64,000 nucleotides of DNA. It comes from Saprospiraceae bacterium. GTDB taxonomy: Bacteria; Bacteroidota; Bacteroidia; Chitinophagales; Saprospiraceae. The position numbers were made by a program, and so were the translations under genes. The stretch lies in assembly GCA_016717655.1 (NCBI GenBank), contig JADKFC010000001.1:1-64000 (forward strand). The letters run 5' to 3'. The notes under the pieces were generated by a model. The model was not told the DNA's origin. It was given only the letters and a program-made list of their open reading frames with translations, and did not search any database. Shown in pieces: positions 54,613 through 64,000 of the stretch (the first letter of the stretch is position 1; each line of letters begins with the position of its first letter).

Positions 54613-57493
54613 ATGAAAAAATATTACAATACCTTAGGCTTACTGATTTTGGTGGTGCTTGGCTGTTTAGGTCAGGTGCAAATTTCTGATGTGCAGAATG
54701 TGGTGCAGGCAGATGATTTAGATAAAAAATTTATTGTCGATAACCAGCGTTTGCTTTTAGTTGAAGTCAATAAATCTAAGACCATTGTAAGTGTCGTTTC
54801 CGAAAATAGCCTTGAGCCGATCCAGGAATGGAGCCACCAGCCACTGGACCAGAGGAGGGTTTATTCTAACAAAAATTATGACAATCAACCGAATTTATTA
54901 TTAAGCGGTGATACTCTATTTGAAGTGTATTCGCAAGCTGTTTATGCTACATCCATCGCAACCGGAGAGTTAATGGATACCTATCACCTATTTGGCTCAT
55001 CTAATGTAATTTTATTTGTAGAAAAAATTCCAGAAAGTGACAATTGGTTGATACATTATACCAGAGATGGGATTACTTATTATGGTATTTACGATTATAA
55101 GAGCCATAATTTGACAGAAAGGAGCATTGAAAATGGAACCCGAATCGGTGATAAGCAATATCAATTGAGAAGTGAGGGTTTTGTATTTGAGGATCTCATT
55201 ACAGGTGAAATTAATTCAGCAGTAACGTTGGCACCGGAGGGTTATCGAATCAACTATTTATGGGATACTGAGAATTATTTTGTGTGGATAGAAGACGGAA
55301 AGGGAAGTCAGTTTTACATAGATGCAAAACATGGGGTAAGAGAATTACCCTGTCTCATATCCCATGATTGTAAAAATTTATATTGGACAGACAGTCTAAT
55401 TTATTTTAATATCAACATGGGATTCGCTTTTGAAAACATTGTATTAAACAGCAATGGATGTGATACACTGTCTAAAAGTTATATGGAGAAATCCGGCACT
55501 TATTTTCCATTATACATGGGTACAAAGGAGATGGTTTGTTATGCCAATTTTGGGTCATGGTATTCAATCAGCCATAATGCCATCTACGATGCGGTTGCGA
55601 AAGAATGGAAATACATGGACTTTAACAACGATATTAATTTTGCAAATGATCAAAGGGATTTTGGAGACCGAATTTACATAAGAGGTGAGGATGATGTAGA
55701 ACTCTATGGATTCATAGCGACTCTTCATGAAGTCAATTCTGATAACTTCGGTGTCATGAATAAAAAGTTTTATGGGCAAACAGATGATGTATCATCAATT
55801 ATTTTTGAGAAACACCCGACTTTGGGGTCTTTATTTGTGTGCACAAGGTCTTTTAAGGGTAAAAGTGATCTATGGGCCCTTAAATCTAAGGGCAGTTCAC
55901 CTCAAAAAATTAAGTCCTTTACAAACTCAATGAATCTGGGATTAAATTATATTTCCAATGAATATTTATTTGACGATAAATTATTTTATTTTTTTAATGG
56001 AAGTGTTTATGTCACAAATAGTGATGGCACTACAAAACTGATTGATGCACTTCAATGCTCGCCATTTCTATTTTATAATGGCTTTTTATATGCTTTGATT
56101 CAAAAGGAAAGCCAATTAATCAATTTTATCAAAATCAATCCAGGAACACTTGAAATTCAATCAAAGAGTTTAGGTGGTGGATTCAACCTTGATAATAATG
56201 TAAGCGCAGTAGGCCCCTTAATTATCGGACCAGGCTTTTCCAAAAGTTATTATTTTGATGCCAGGTTGGAAAAGCTTTTAGATATTGAATATTTTGGTAA
56301 CAAGCTCAATATTGCAATAGAGGCCATAAGCAAAAACAATGTACTCTTTTTATGGGTATTTTGAAAATCAACGAGAACCATACCTTTGGGATATCGACAA
56401 AAATCAAATGCTATTAATTGACGGTCAGTCAAATAAGTTTTACAATGTACTGCCAGATATGGAAGGTGGTTTTTACTTATTACCAGGCAGTTCTGGGGGA
56501 GGTAGCAAATTGAGGAAATTAAATGCAGCAGGTGAAATAAAGGATCTTACTGAAGTTGGTGAAAGACCATGGTATTACAATGGAAGTGAAATTGGTTTGG
56601 ACGGGATCGTCCACACTTTTCCATTTCCAGGTGTTAATGAAGTAATTTTCCATTCAGAAAAGCAAGGTAAAATAAATGTCAATTACCTGCCTTTTGAGAA
56701 TACGCTTTACTACAAGTCGTTTTTCTGGAAAGAGGTTAATGAAACCGTGGTGGTAGAAACTGAGATTGGTGGTAAAAGTCACACATGGATTTGGAAGTTC
56801 GATGAGAATCCATTAGATGTCACTCCGACAGGCAGAACCGATATGTTGATCCAGTCCTTTATTCATGGTGATACTGTTGTATTGCAGTACCAAAACAGGG
56901 CCACAGCGGAAATGAATTTTATTCTTTACAATACCAAGACCAAGATTTTGGAAGATAAAAAAAACATTACTTCTTCCCAGTACTATTTGGATGGATCAGA
57001 ACAAGAGTGGCTTGACAATCATACTTGTTTGTTATCCCTGTTTACTCAGGATAAAGGCAAGGAACTTTGGAAATACAACATCTCCAATAACGAGCTTATT
57101 CTTTTTAAAGAATTTGTGGAAGGCAGAATTGGAGGCGAGCCTGAGGATTTCATAAGAACAAAAAACTATATTTATTTTCTTGCTACTGCCCCTGACGGAT
57201 CCAGGCAATGGTTCTCTATTGATGGTATCACTTTGGTGTCAGAACCAGATCCGTTTGAACACTCTAACTTTTTATACCCCAACCCCACCATAAATGCAGT
57301 TTATACTAAAAATAAATCAAATCAAGTACAAATTTGTGATCTCAATGGCAGGATCCGGTATACGGGTGTTCAGCTCCAAAAGGGTGAAAGAATTGATTTG
57401 ACAGGTTTTGAGCCTGGCATTTACATGGTGACTATGCGTTCTGACAAGGGGGACCGAATGGTGTCAAAACTGGTAGTAGGAGGTCATTGGTAA
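54613..57493 (+). CDS. Secreted T9SS cargo protein, unknown function (frameshifted)
   Basis: The first frame (to 56364) begins with a signal peptide (ending CLGQ) and ends NNVLFLWVF. The second frame continues GYFENQREPYLWDIDK and ends with a T9SS domain (FLYPNPTINAVY, GFEPGIYMVTMRSDKG). Removing one T from the TTTTT run at 56347-56351 fuses them into 959 residues reading NVLFYGYFENQR. The body looks like propeller or WD-like beta repeats with frequent W/Y and G-D turns, but I recognise no family. Confidence 0.8.
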
Positions 57494-57524
57494 GAAAACT
57501 AATACTGCTTTGAATGATAAATCT

Positions 57525-57557
57525 AAAGCCGGACTAGATATTTAGTTCCGGCTTTTT
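57525..57557 (+). terminator. Rho-independent terminator of the 54613 gene
   Basis: AAAGCCGGA (57525-57533) pairs with TCCGGCTTT (57547-57555), followed by TT and an AT-rich tail. Confidence 0.8.
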
Positions 57558-57558
57558 A

Positions 57559-57566
57559 TATATTTG
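57559..57566 (+). promoter_or_regulatory. -7 promoter element TATATTTG (PNGase F-like gene)
   Basis: An exact TAnnTTTG, 30 nt before the ATG at 57597, directly after the preceding terminator. Confidence 0.4.
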
Positions 57567-57596
57567 TTTTTTACTGACCAAAATACATCATGCTCT

Positions 57597-60500
57597 ATGT
57601 ACAGACATTTTTGCCTGCTCTTGTTGATTCTCAATTCCGGCTTTCTTTTCGCCCAAATCACCGAAGTGAAGACCTTTAATTTTGACTCTTCCAACAAAAA
57701 AGACACAATGATTGATTTTCCAGATATGGAAACGCAAAAAATCATCATGCAATATACCATGAGATGTAGAGATGGTCTTGTTTCTACGGGTACAGACAGA
57801 AATAAGGGTTGTGGAGAGTGGGATTACTCTTGCAATACCTTTGTTACCGATTCGAGTCGCATTGACTCCAGTCTGGCCACAGCGCCTTCTCACATCATCA
57901 GCAATTTTAGCGGTAATTTGTACAATTTTGTTTTTAATCCCACCCATACTTATATCCAAAGGATCTTAAAACCGGTCAAACTCATTGCTGTTTCAGGAGA
58001 ATCCAAAAAAACGGTTGGTACGGGCAGTCTTAGTATCGGCCTGGCAGATCAAAATGCAGGATCAAAGCGTCATTTGTATTTGTTTACCAAAGAAGAATTG
58101 GGAGCCTTTGCCGGTAAGATCCAGGCCATGGAATGGGAAGTTCTCCAGGGAGGTGCTACCTTAAAATACCTCCGCATTAAAATGGGGGAAACGGATGCTG
58201 ATAATTTAACTGCTTATTTTACGCCATCCACCCTGCTCACAGAAGTAAAATATGAGAATGTAGTGGTGCCCACATCTGGCATCCTTAGTCTGCCATTTTA
58301 TAATGGCTTTACCTGGTCTGGTAATAAAAACCTCGTTGTAGAGTTGAACTATGAAGCGGGCAATCAAACCATTCAGTTAGCCGGTCACCAAATCCAGATG
58401 GAGCGCACTGCCGTTAGTACCAAAGGAGATCGATACTGGAAGGCAGAAGGTTCTTCCTTCCTCAACATCCCTGCGGATGAGGCTACTGCTATCGACAATG
58501 AGATCACGGTGGCTTTTTGGTCTTTTGGCAATGCAGATATCCTCCCAGCCAACACAGCGGCGCTTGAAGCGGTAGATGACAAAGGCAATCGACAGATCAT
58601 GATTCACCTGCCATGGAGCAATGGCAATGTGTATTGGGACTGTGGCAATGACGGCTCGGGTTACAATCGCATTAACAAGGCTGCTAATGTGTCGGATTAT
58701 GAAGGGAAATGGCATTTTTGGGCCTTCACCAAAAACGTTACTACCGGCTCGATGAAAATTTACCTGGATGGTGTGCTTTTTCATTCCGCCACCGGTCAAA
58801 CTAAAAAAATTGACATTCGAAAAATGACCTTTGGGGGCTCCATAGACCAATCACTCAACTACCCCGGCTACCTCGATGATCTTACCATCTGGAACAAAGA
58901 GCTGGATCTCAATAACATTAAGGGCTTGATGCAAAACGAAATCAATGGCAGCAATACATTGTATAACAACCTGGTTTATCAATACCAATTTAATGAGTCC
59001 ATTGGCCTCGATATGATTGATGTATCTGCCCAAGGTACCACTGCATCATTTAATAAGACTCCCTCATTGGTGTCTTTTTTACCGGGTGCCTTGTTTAAAA
59101 ACTTCAGGTCTACTGCCTTCCGTCCCAATACCACCTTTGTAAAAGGCAACTTTCAGGTTCAGCAGGAGGAAGAAATTGTGTTGGACTCCATTGCGAATAC
59201 CGGAAATACAGTGAGATCGTTTTATGTAGAAAACAACAATTTGAAAGAAGCAACACCCATTCAATATTGGCAGTCGGGTGAGCAAAATGTTTTGGATGAA
59301 GAAGGTAAGGTTATTGATGTCGTAGTTATCGATCCAGATAGCACCCTCTTTATCGAAGACCTTACCTATTTTCAGAAGAGACCGATGAAATTTGAGCTGA
59401 TGAGTTTTGTAACCCCTTATGGCATAGGCCTTGATTTTGGACTGGGGGGTAAGACTTGGAATTTTGATGTCTCAGACTTTGCACCTGTTTTAAAGGGCAG
59501 GAAACGACTTACCATGGAATTTGGCGGTCAAAACCAGGAAGAAATGGATATTCGATTTTTGTATTATCCTGGCACAGCACCCAGAAAGGTCTTGGATATC
59601 GCCCAAATCTGGCCTGTCAATGCAGTAGGTTTCAACAGCATCATTAGCAACAATAGTTATGAGAAAAGAAATGTCAAATTTCATGCTGACACAAAATCAG
59701 CCAAGATAAGATCTGCCATCACCGGTCACGGCCAGGAAGGAGAGTTCATTCCTCAAACCCACTCCATTAACATCAATGGGGGTCCTGCAGAATGGTCATG
59801 GCAGGTGTGGAAAGAATGTGCTGATAATCCGGTTTACCCACAGGGAGGAACCTGGATTTACGATCGCGCTGGCTGGTGTCCGGGAGCACCAACAGATTTA
59901 AAGGAGTACGATGTAACACCCTATGTTGCCAATCAAAGCATGGAAGTAGATTATGGGATCAATACAGCACAGGGTGATTCCAGGTACATTGTCAATCATC
60001 AGTTGGTGCAATATGGACCCGCTTCTTTTGCCAATGATGCCGCAGTTGTAAAAATATTGCGACCCAACACCGAGGTGGAGTTTGGTAGGTTTAACCCTAT
60101 GTGTATGCAGCCCCAGGTTGAAATCCGAAATACAGGTAGTGAAAATTTGACCAGTTTACAGATCAATTATGGTACGGATGGCAATCTCAACGGTCAGTTT
60201 AACTGGAGCGGAAATTTGTCTCTTTATGCAATCTGCAAAGGTAGATCTGCCACTGCTTCAGCCTACCACCTGGCAAGAAGGTGGAGTGTTTACGGCGTCT
60301 ATTTCCTTACCCAATGGCAAGACAGATGCATATAGTGGCAATAATCAGTTGTCAACCACCTTTGCAGCGGTGCCCAAACATACATCTACCATCATTATAG
60401 ACATGCGTACCAATGGTGCTTCCAATGAAACTTCATGGGTATTGACCGATGTAGAAGGCAATATTTTAAAACAAAGAAAAGGTGGTTTATCTCCTAATAA

Positions 60501-60972
60501 AGATTACACCGATACCATCAAAAACCTGAATGGTTGCTACCTGCTAAAGATTAGTGATACTGGTGACGATGGCATCAGTTTTTGGGCCAACAGCGATGGT
60601 TCGGGTTATTTGGGAATCCGCAGCCTTGGGCAGCCGGTCAAACAATTTAACGGTGATTTTGGGAAAGAGATCAATTATCAGTTTGTGGCCTCTACAGAAG
60701 TAGCTACAGATGAACCTGTTGAAGTGAGTGCTGAAATAAACGTTTATCCTAATCCCACGGCCGGCCAACTCAACATTGAGTGTAGTGGTATCGAGGAAGA
60801 CGGACAATTTATAATTACGGATGTTTTGGGAAGAAATTGGGCCAGAATAGAACACCGTGGAGGTCTATTTAAATTGCATTTGTTGGAAACGACCCACATG
60901 CCCGCCGGTCTTTATTTTGTCACCTGGAATGGGAACCACAGTAAAGGGGTAAAGACATTTATAAAAATGTAA
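57597..60972 (+). CDS. PNGase F-related secreted protein with LamG domain, T9SS cargo (frameshifted)
   Basis: I start at the ATG at 57597 (signal peptide MYRHFCLLLLILNSGFLFAQ). The N-terminal domain matches peptide-N-glycosidase F relatives (MRCRDGLVSTGTDRNKGCGE, WDYSCNTFVTD). A LamG-like concanavalin fold is inserted at about 275-445 (ITVAFWSFGNAD, WHFWAFTKNV, MKIYLDGVLF). The PNGase F C-terminal domain follows (GGPAEWSWQVWKECADNPVY, YDVTPYV). A T9SS domain ends the protein (VYPNPTAGQLNIE). One extra base near 60230-60231 splits the frame; removing it gives YASAKVDLPLLQP and 1124 residues. The family removes N-glycans or acts on similar amide links; activity here is not proven. Confidence 0.87.
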
Positions 60973-61019
60973 GCATAGATAGGAAGAATAAAAATCAAAT
61001 TTTTTAATTCAAAAATTAT

Positions 61020-61072
61020 AAAAAATAAGGGGCAATGCTGTTGGACACTAAAGTCTTATTCAACATTGCCCC
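61020..61072 (-). terminator. Rho-independent terminator of the 61119 gene
   Basis: GGGGCAATG (61029-61037) pairs with CATTGCCCC (61064-61072). Read on the minus strand the stem is followed by a T-rich run (complement of 61020-61028), as expected for the convergent gene. Confidence 0.75.
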
Positions 61073-61118
61073 ATCGAGACCTTCGATCGGCCCCTGGAAA
61101 AAACGGTAGTTTATAAAT

Positions 61119-64000
61119 TTATCTCAGCAGGGTTAGCGTTCCGGCTTTTTTCATATTCTCCACCTTACCACAAATATCTACGTTGGCTTCCAGGGTATAG
61201 ATATAAACACCTGATGCCAATGGTGCAGAGCCAAAGTAACCACCCCAGGTGAGCTGGTCAGTGGGTGCTTCGTGTACCAATCTGCCCATACGGTCATAGA
61301 TATTGAAGTGTAGAATTTCACTTCCGGCAAAAGGCGTTTTTTGCAGATCAATCACTGCGTTGACACCCTGTGAACTGGCATCCAGAATATTGGGCAAATC
61401 AAAAGAAGGCAGTTTGTCTGTGGTAGTAACATCAAAAGTAAATTCAAGGGTCTCACACCCTGTGCTTACACTCAGTTCATATGAGCCGGTCTGACTGGTT
61501 TCCAAGGTAGCCGTAGATCCGTTGCCGCCCCAATTAAATTGAAGGTCTTCTACAGCATAGTTTTGAGGCTCGATACCAATCACCGCCTTTCCTTTGAAGC
61601 AGGAAATGTCTTCATCCAACAAGGTAAACTCAAGGTTTTCTTTTTCAGGAATATTTACATCAATGTTTTCAAAACAGCCAATTTCATCTTTTAATTGAAC
61701 TTTATAATTTCCAAAATACAATTGTTCAATTTTGGATCCGTTGGTTACTACCGGCTGATCATTCAGGTAAATAGTAAACGTACTGGTATTGATATCCAGC
61801 AAGGTTACACTTCCGTTGCCAGTGCCCGGACAGCTACCTTCAACTTCGTACGTAATATCGTAATCTGGACTGAAATTCAAATTGTATGTAGTAGTGTCAG
61901 TACACCCATTCGGTGCCTCTTTTAAGAGGTAGAAGCTGGTGTCATTGTCAAAACTTTGATTGAGCAGGTCAATGGCATTTCCATTACAAACAATAAATTT
62001 TTTGGTTTCATGTTTTGCCTTTTCTTGTTCAATCGTAACTTCTTTAAAGAAATCTCCACAGCCGTTGTTGATGGTTACTCTCAGAGATCCGGCATTGGTA
62101 ACCTCCGTATTTAAGCCGGTGGCACTGTTACTCCAGTTGATGGTAACTTCATTTTCTGTATAGTTGAGCAAGATGACACTGGCGGTGGTTTTTGTTTTTA
62201 CACATGTCAGATTTTCTGAGCTCACTATGAATTCAGGTTTTGCCTTTTCAGCAATTTGAGTAGTATAACCGGTAATGCAACCATAACTGTCTTTTAATTC
62301 CATTTCATATACTCCTGAGCTAAGGTTATTCCAGTTGGTTGTGTTGACAGGGCTATCATTTCCATTGATTAAAACGATAAAGCTTTCTGTGGTCTGTGTA
62401 GCTAAAGTCAGACTTCCATTGGCTTGTCCGGGGCAAGCCGGCTGACTGGTAAAGCTGGCCATGATGGGCAGTCTGTATTCTACCAAATATTTGGCTGTAT
62501 CTGCACATCCTCCCGTTTCAGGGGTAATGATGGTAAGCAGGGAGTCTTCTTTAATCGAGTGACCTTCAATTAGTATTTCTTCACCAGGGCATACAAGATA
62601 ATTGAATGTTTTGCTTTGCGAAATACAATCAATGCCTATCAGGATGTCCAGGCTTGTTTCGTCATCACAGCCTGAAAGAACTGTTTGCAGATTGTTTGTC
62701 AGTATCTTTGCTCCAGCCGGCAATGAATGGGTGTCTACAGCAATGGCATTCTGTCCGGCCGGTACATTGACCAGGGTATAGGAACCAAGCTCGGTAGTGT
62801 CTGCAAAGCCTTGAGTGGATAAAATCACACCGTTTAACAAGGTGTCTGCATTATCGATGGTGCCATTGGCATTGACATCGGAATACACTTTTCCGCTTAT
62901 GGTTCCCACAGGTTGGATCAATGTTAAATCAAGAGGTGCTGAGGTGGTAATACAACCATTGGTGCCTGTCAGTTGCAATTGATAGCTACCATCCATGGTC
63001 CAAACCGGATAAGCACTGTTGCCACCTTCAGCAGGCGCAACTATTACTCCGTTTTTAAACCATTGATAAGTGGCTACATCGGCAATGGCTGGATAACACA
63101 GGGTGTCAGGGGCACAACGCTCAAAACAGCCATAAGGTACCAGCTCTGTATCGGGGCCGTTTACGACAGTCACCACATTACTGATGGAGCTACATCCATT
63201 GGCATCGGTTGCGGTAACAATATAATCAGAGGCATTGCTCGCTTCTATCTGGGTCGTTTTTTTACCATTGCTCCACTTGTAGTTTAAGGTGCCTGTAGGA
63301 TTTACCACTTTGATGATATGGGTAGTGCCTTCGCAAAGGATGCCAGATGTAGTACCTGCAATTTGAGGAGGCGAGGGCAAGCCATTGACATTTATTTGTA
63401 CGGGCCCTTCTCTTTGTATGCAGCCGGTTGCTATTTCTTTGATGTCAACAAAGTATGAGTAAGCACCAGGTGTGAGTTGATTGTTAAGATTTTCATTAAA
63501 CTCGATTGAAGTACTGGCTGAAAAATTCGACCATTGGTAAGCCCAGCTGGCTTTGTTGACGACTTCCAGCTTGTAGTCTGTCCCGGCACAAAAAGATACG
63601 TTATTACCAAATGCTAATTTTACTTCATCTCCTAAAGTCATAGTGGATTTGAGGTAAGATTTGGGAAGTGGCAACACTTCTATAAAAATAGTATTGGTCG
63701 TAAATTGACAGCCGTAGCCATCGGTGATTTCTACTGCAAAAAGGCCGGTTTCAGACGAGCTTACACTTTCTGTTGTACTTTGGTTACTCCACTGCCAGCT
63801 AATTCCTCCTACAGGGGCTTGTAAGGTGGTAGTGAGTCCTTCACAAAACCGGTCACCGAGTGAGGAACTTATATTGCCTCCCAGGGTGTTGGCGTTAATT
63901 AGAACTGAACCAGAAAGATCTGCTTTACAACCGTAGATGGATTCTGCTTTTACAATCAGCGAAAAAGTAGATGGAGAATCGTATTGATGATAAGCATCCA
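61119..64000 (-). CDS. Large adhesin-like protein with T9SS type B sorting domain (5' end outside window)
   Basis: The frame is open from its stop at 61119 to the window edge, so at least 960 residues are visible and the start is missing; an internal GTG at 63677 is not the real start, because the translation upstream stays protein-like (EVAFLGTE on one side, SLIVKAESIYGCKADLSGS further up when read in sense). The protein has many Ig/SprB-like beta repeats with GC- and W-S-N-G patterns (YKWSNGKKTTQI, INWSNSATGLNT), and one SdrD-B-like segment (GTISGKVYSDVNANGTIDNA). The C-terminal domain is of the gliding-motility type (HFNIYDRMGRLVHEAPTD, GVYIYTLEA), a T9SS type B signal. Likely a surface adhesin or gliding-associated protein. 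Confidence 0.87.
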   Translation of the reverse strand, partial: DAYHQYDSPSTFSLIVKAESIYGCKADLSGSVLINANTLGGNISSSLGDRFCEGLTTTLQAPVGGISWQWSNQSTTESVSSSETGLFAVEITDGYGCQFTTNTIFIEVLPLPKSYLKSTMTLGDEVKLAFGNNVSFCAGTDYKLEVVNKASWAYQWSNFSASTSIEFNENLNNQLTPGAYSYFVDIKEIATGCIQREGPVQINVNGLPSPPQIAGTTSGILCEGTTHIIKVVNPTGTLNYKWSNGKKTTQIEASNASDYIVTATDANGCSSISNVVTVVNGPDTELVPYGCFERCAPDTLCYPAIADVATYQWFKNGVIVAPAEGGNSAYPVWTMDGSYQLQLTGTNGCITTSAPLDLTLIQPVGTISGKVYSDVNANGTIDNADTLLNGVILSTQGFADTTELGSYTLVNVPAGQNAIAVDTHSLPAGAKILTNNLQTVLSGCDDETSLDILIGIDCISQSKTFNYLVCPGEEILIEGHSIKEDSLLTIITPETGGCADTAKYLVEYRLPIMASFTSQPACPGQANGSLTLATQTTESFIVLINGNDSPVNTTNWNNLSSGVYEMELKDSYGCITGYTTQIAEKAKPEFIVSSENLTCVKTKTTASVILLNYTENEVTINWSNSATGLNTEVTNAGSLRVTINNGCGDFFKEVTIEQEKAKHETKKFIVCNGNAIDLLNQSFDNDTSFYLLKEAPNGCTDTTTYNLNFSPDYDITYEVEGSCPGTGNGSVTLLDINTSTFTIYLNDQPVVTNGSKIEQLYFGNYKVQLKDEIGCFENIDVNIPEKENLEFTLLDEDISCFKGKAVIGIEPQNYAVEDLQFNWGGNGSTATLETSQTGSYELSVSTGCETLEFTFDVTTTDKLPSFDLPNILDASSQGVNAVIDLQKTPFAGSEILHFNIYDRMGRLVHEAPTDQLTWGGYFGSAPLASGVYIYTLEANVDICGKVENMKKAGTLTLLR

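Noticed and set aside
1..64000. CRISPR arrays, tRNA or rRNA genes, IS elements, prophage or known defence islands
   Set aside because: I looked for regularly spaced repeats, tRNA T-loop patterns, transposases, integrases and known defence proteins and saw none; small RNA genes could be missed by eye.

Overview
The window reads as a chromosomal piece of a Bacteroidota genome. A lineage near Saprospiria/Chitinophagia is my guess, not a result. The evidence is a SusC/SusD pair, many secreted proteins ending in type IX secretion (T9SS) sorting domains, SprB and ELWxxDGT repeats, a split PntAA/PntAB/PntB transhydrogenase, a two-component regulator with a fused propeller sensor, and the Bacteroidota -7 promoter motif TAnnTTTG 18-31 nt in front of many starts. 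No rRNA, tRNA, CRISPR array, integrase or IS transposase was recognised.

Layout. 0-6 kb: a NarL-type response regulator, thyA (frameshifted), icd on the minus strand, recG, then a small GIY-YIG nuclease gene converging on recG. Between recG and the nuclease gene lies a cluster of hairpins with a shared core; the stop codons of both genes sit inside copies of it. 6.5-11 kb: a SusC/SusD outer-membrane uptake pair. 11-12.4 kb: a secreted beta-lactamase-fold hydrolase. 12.7-17.3 kb: a three-gene 2-oxoacid:ferredoxin oxidoreductase operon (GltD-like Fe-S flavoprotein, alpha/gamma, beta). 17.4-23.6 kb: a lipoprotein, an ArnT-like glycosyltransferase, pntAA-pntAB-pntB, a Crp/Fnr regulator, a DUF2892 protein and a lipoprotein. 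23.8-31 kb: a 1909-residue repeat protein with a T9SS signal, an alkyltransferase-like protein, tsaE (frameshifted) and lspA. 31-40.3 kb: small membrane or exported proteins, an ELWxxDGT/SprB protein, a GyrI-like protein, and a run of exported proteins ending in a four-Kazal inhibitor. 40.9-45.9 kb: a two-component cluster of propeller histidine kinase, response regulator and a degenerate kinase. 46-49 kb: a membrane-anchored patatin-like protein (frameshifted). 49.3-64 kb: four large T9SS cargo proteins and a TonB-dependent receptor with two matching inverted repeats in its leader. The last gene runs off the right edge.

At least seven genes are broken by a single missing or extra base, mostly in short homopolymers, and each is restored to a family-like protein by one base. 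The even spread, including essential genes (tsaE, thyA), points to uncorrected long-read indels rather than biological decay.

The most unusual thing is the hairpin cluster plus GIY-YIG nuclease at 5.45-5.96 kb. Two perfect palindromes share a core but have different, individually self-complementary outer arms, and they are tied to stop codons. This resembles a REP/RAYT-like arrangement with a different nuclease, and whether it is a repeat family can be tested directly in the rest of the genome.
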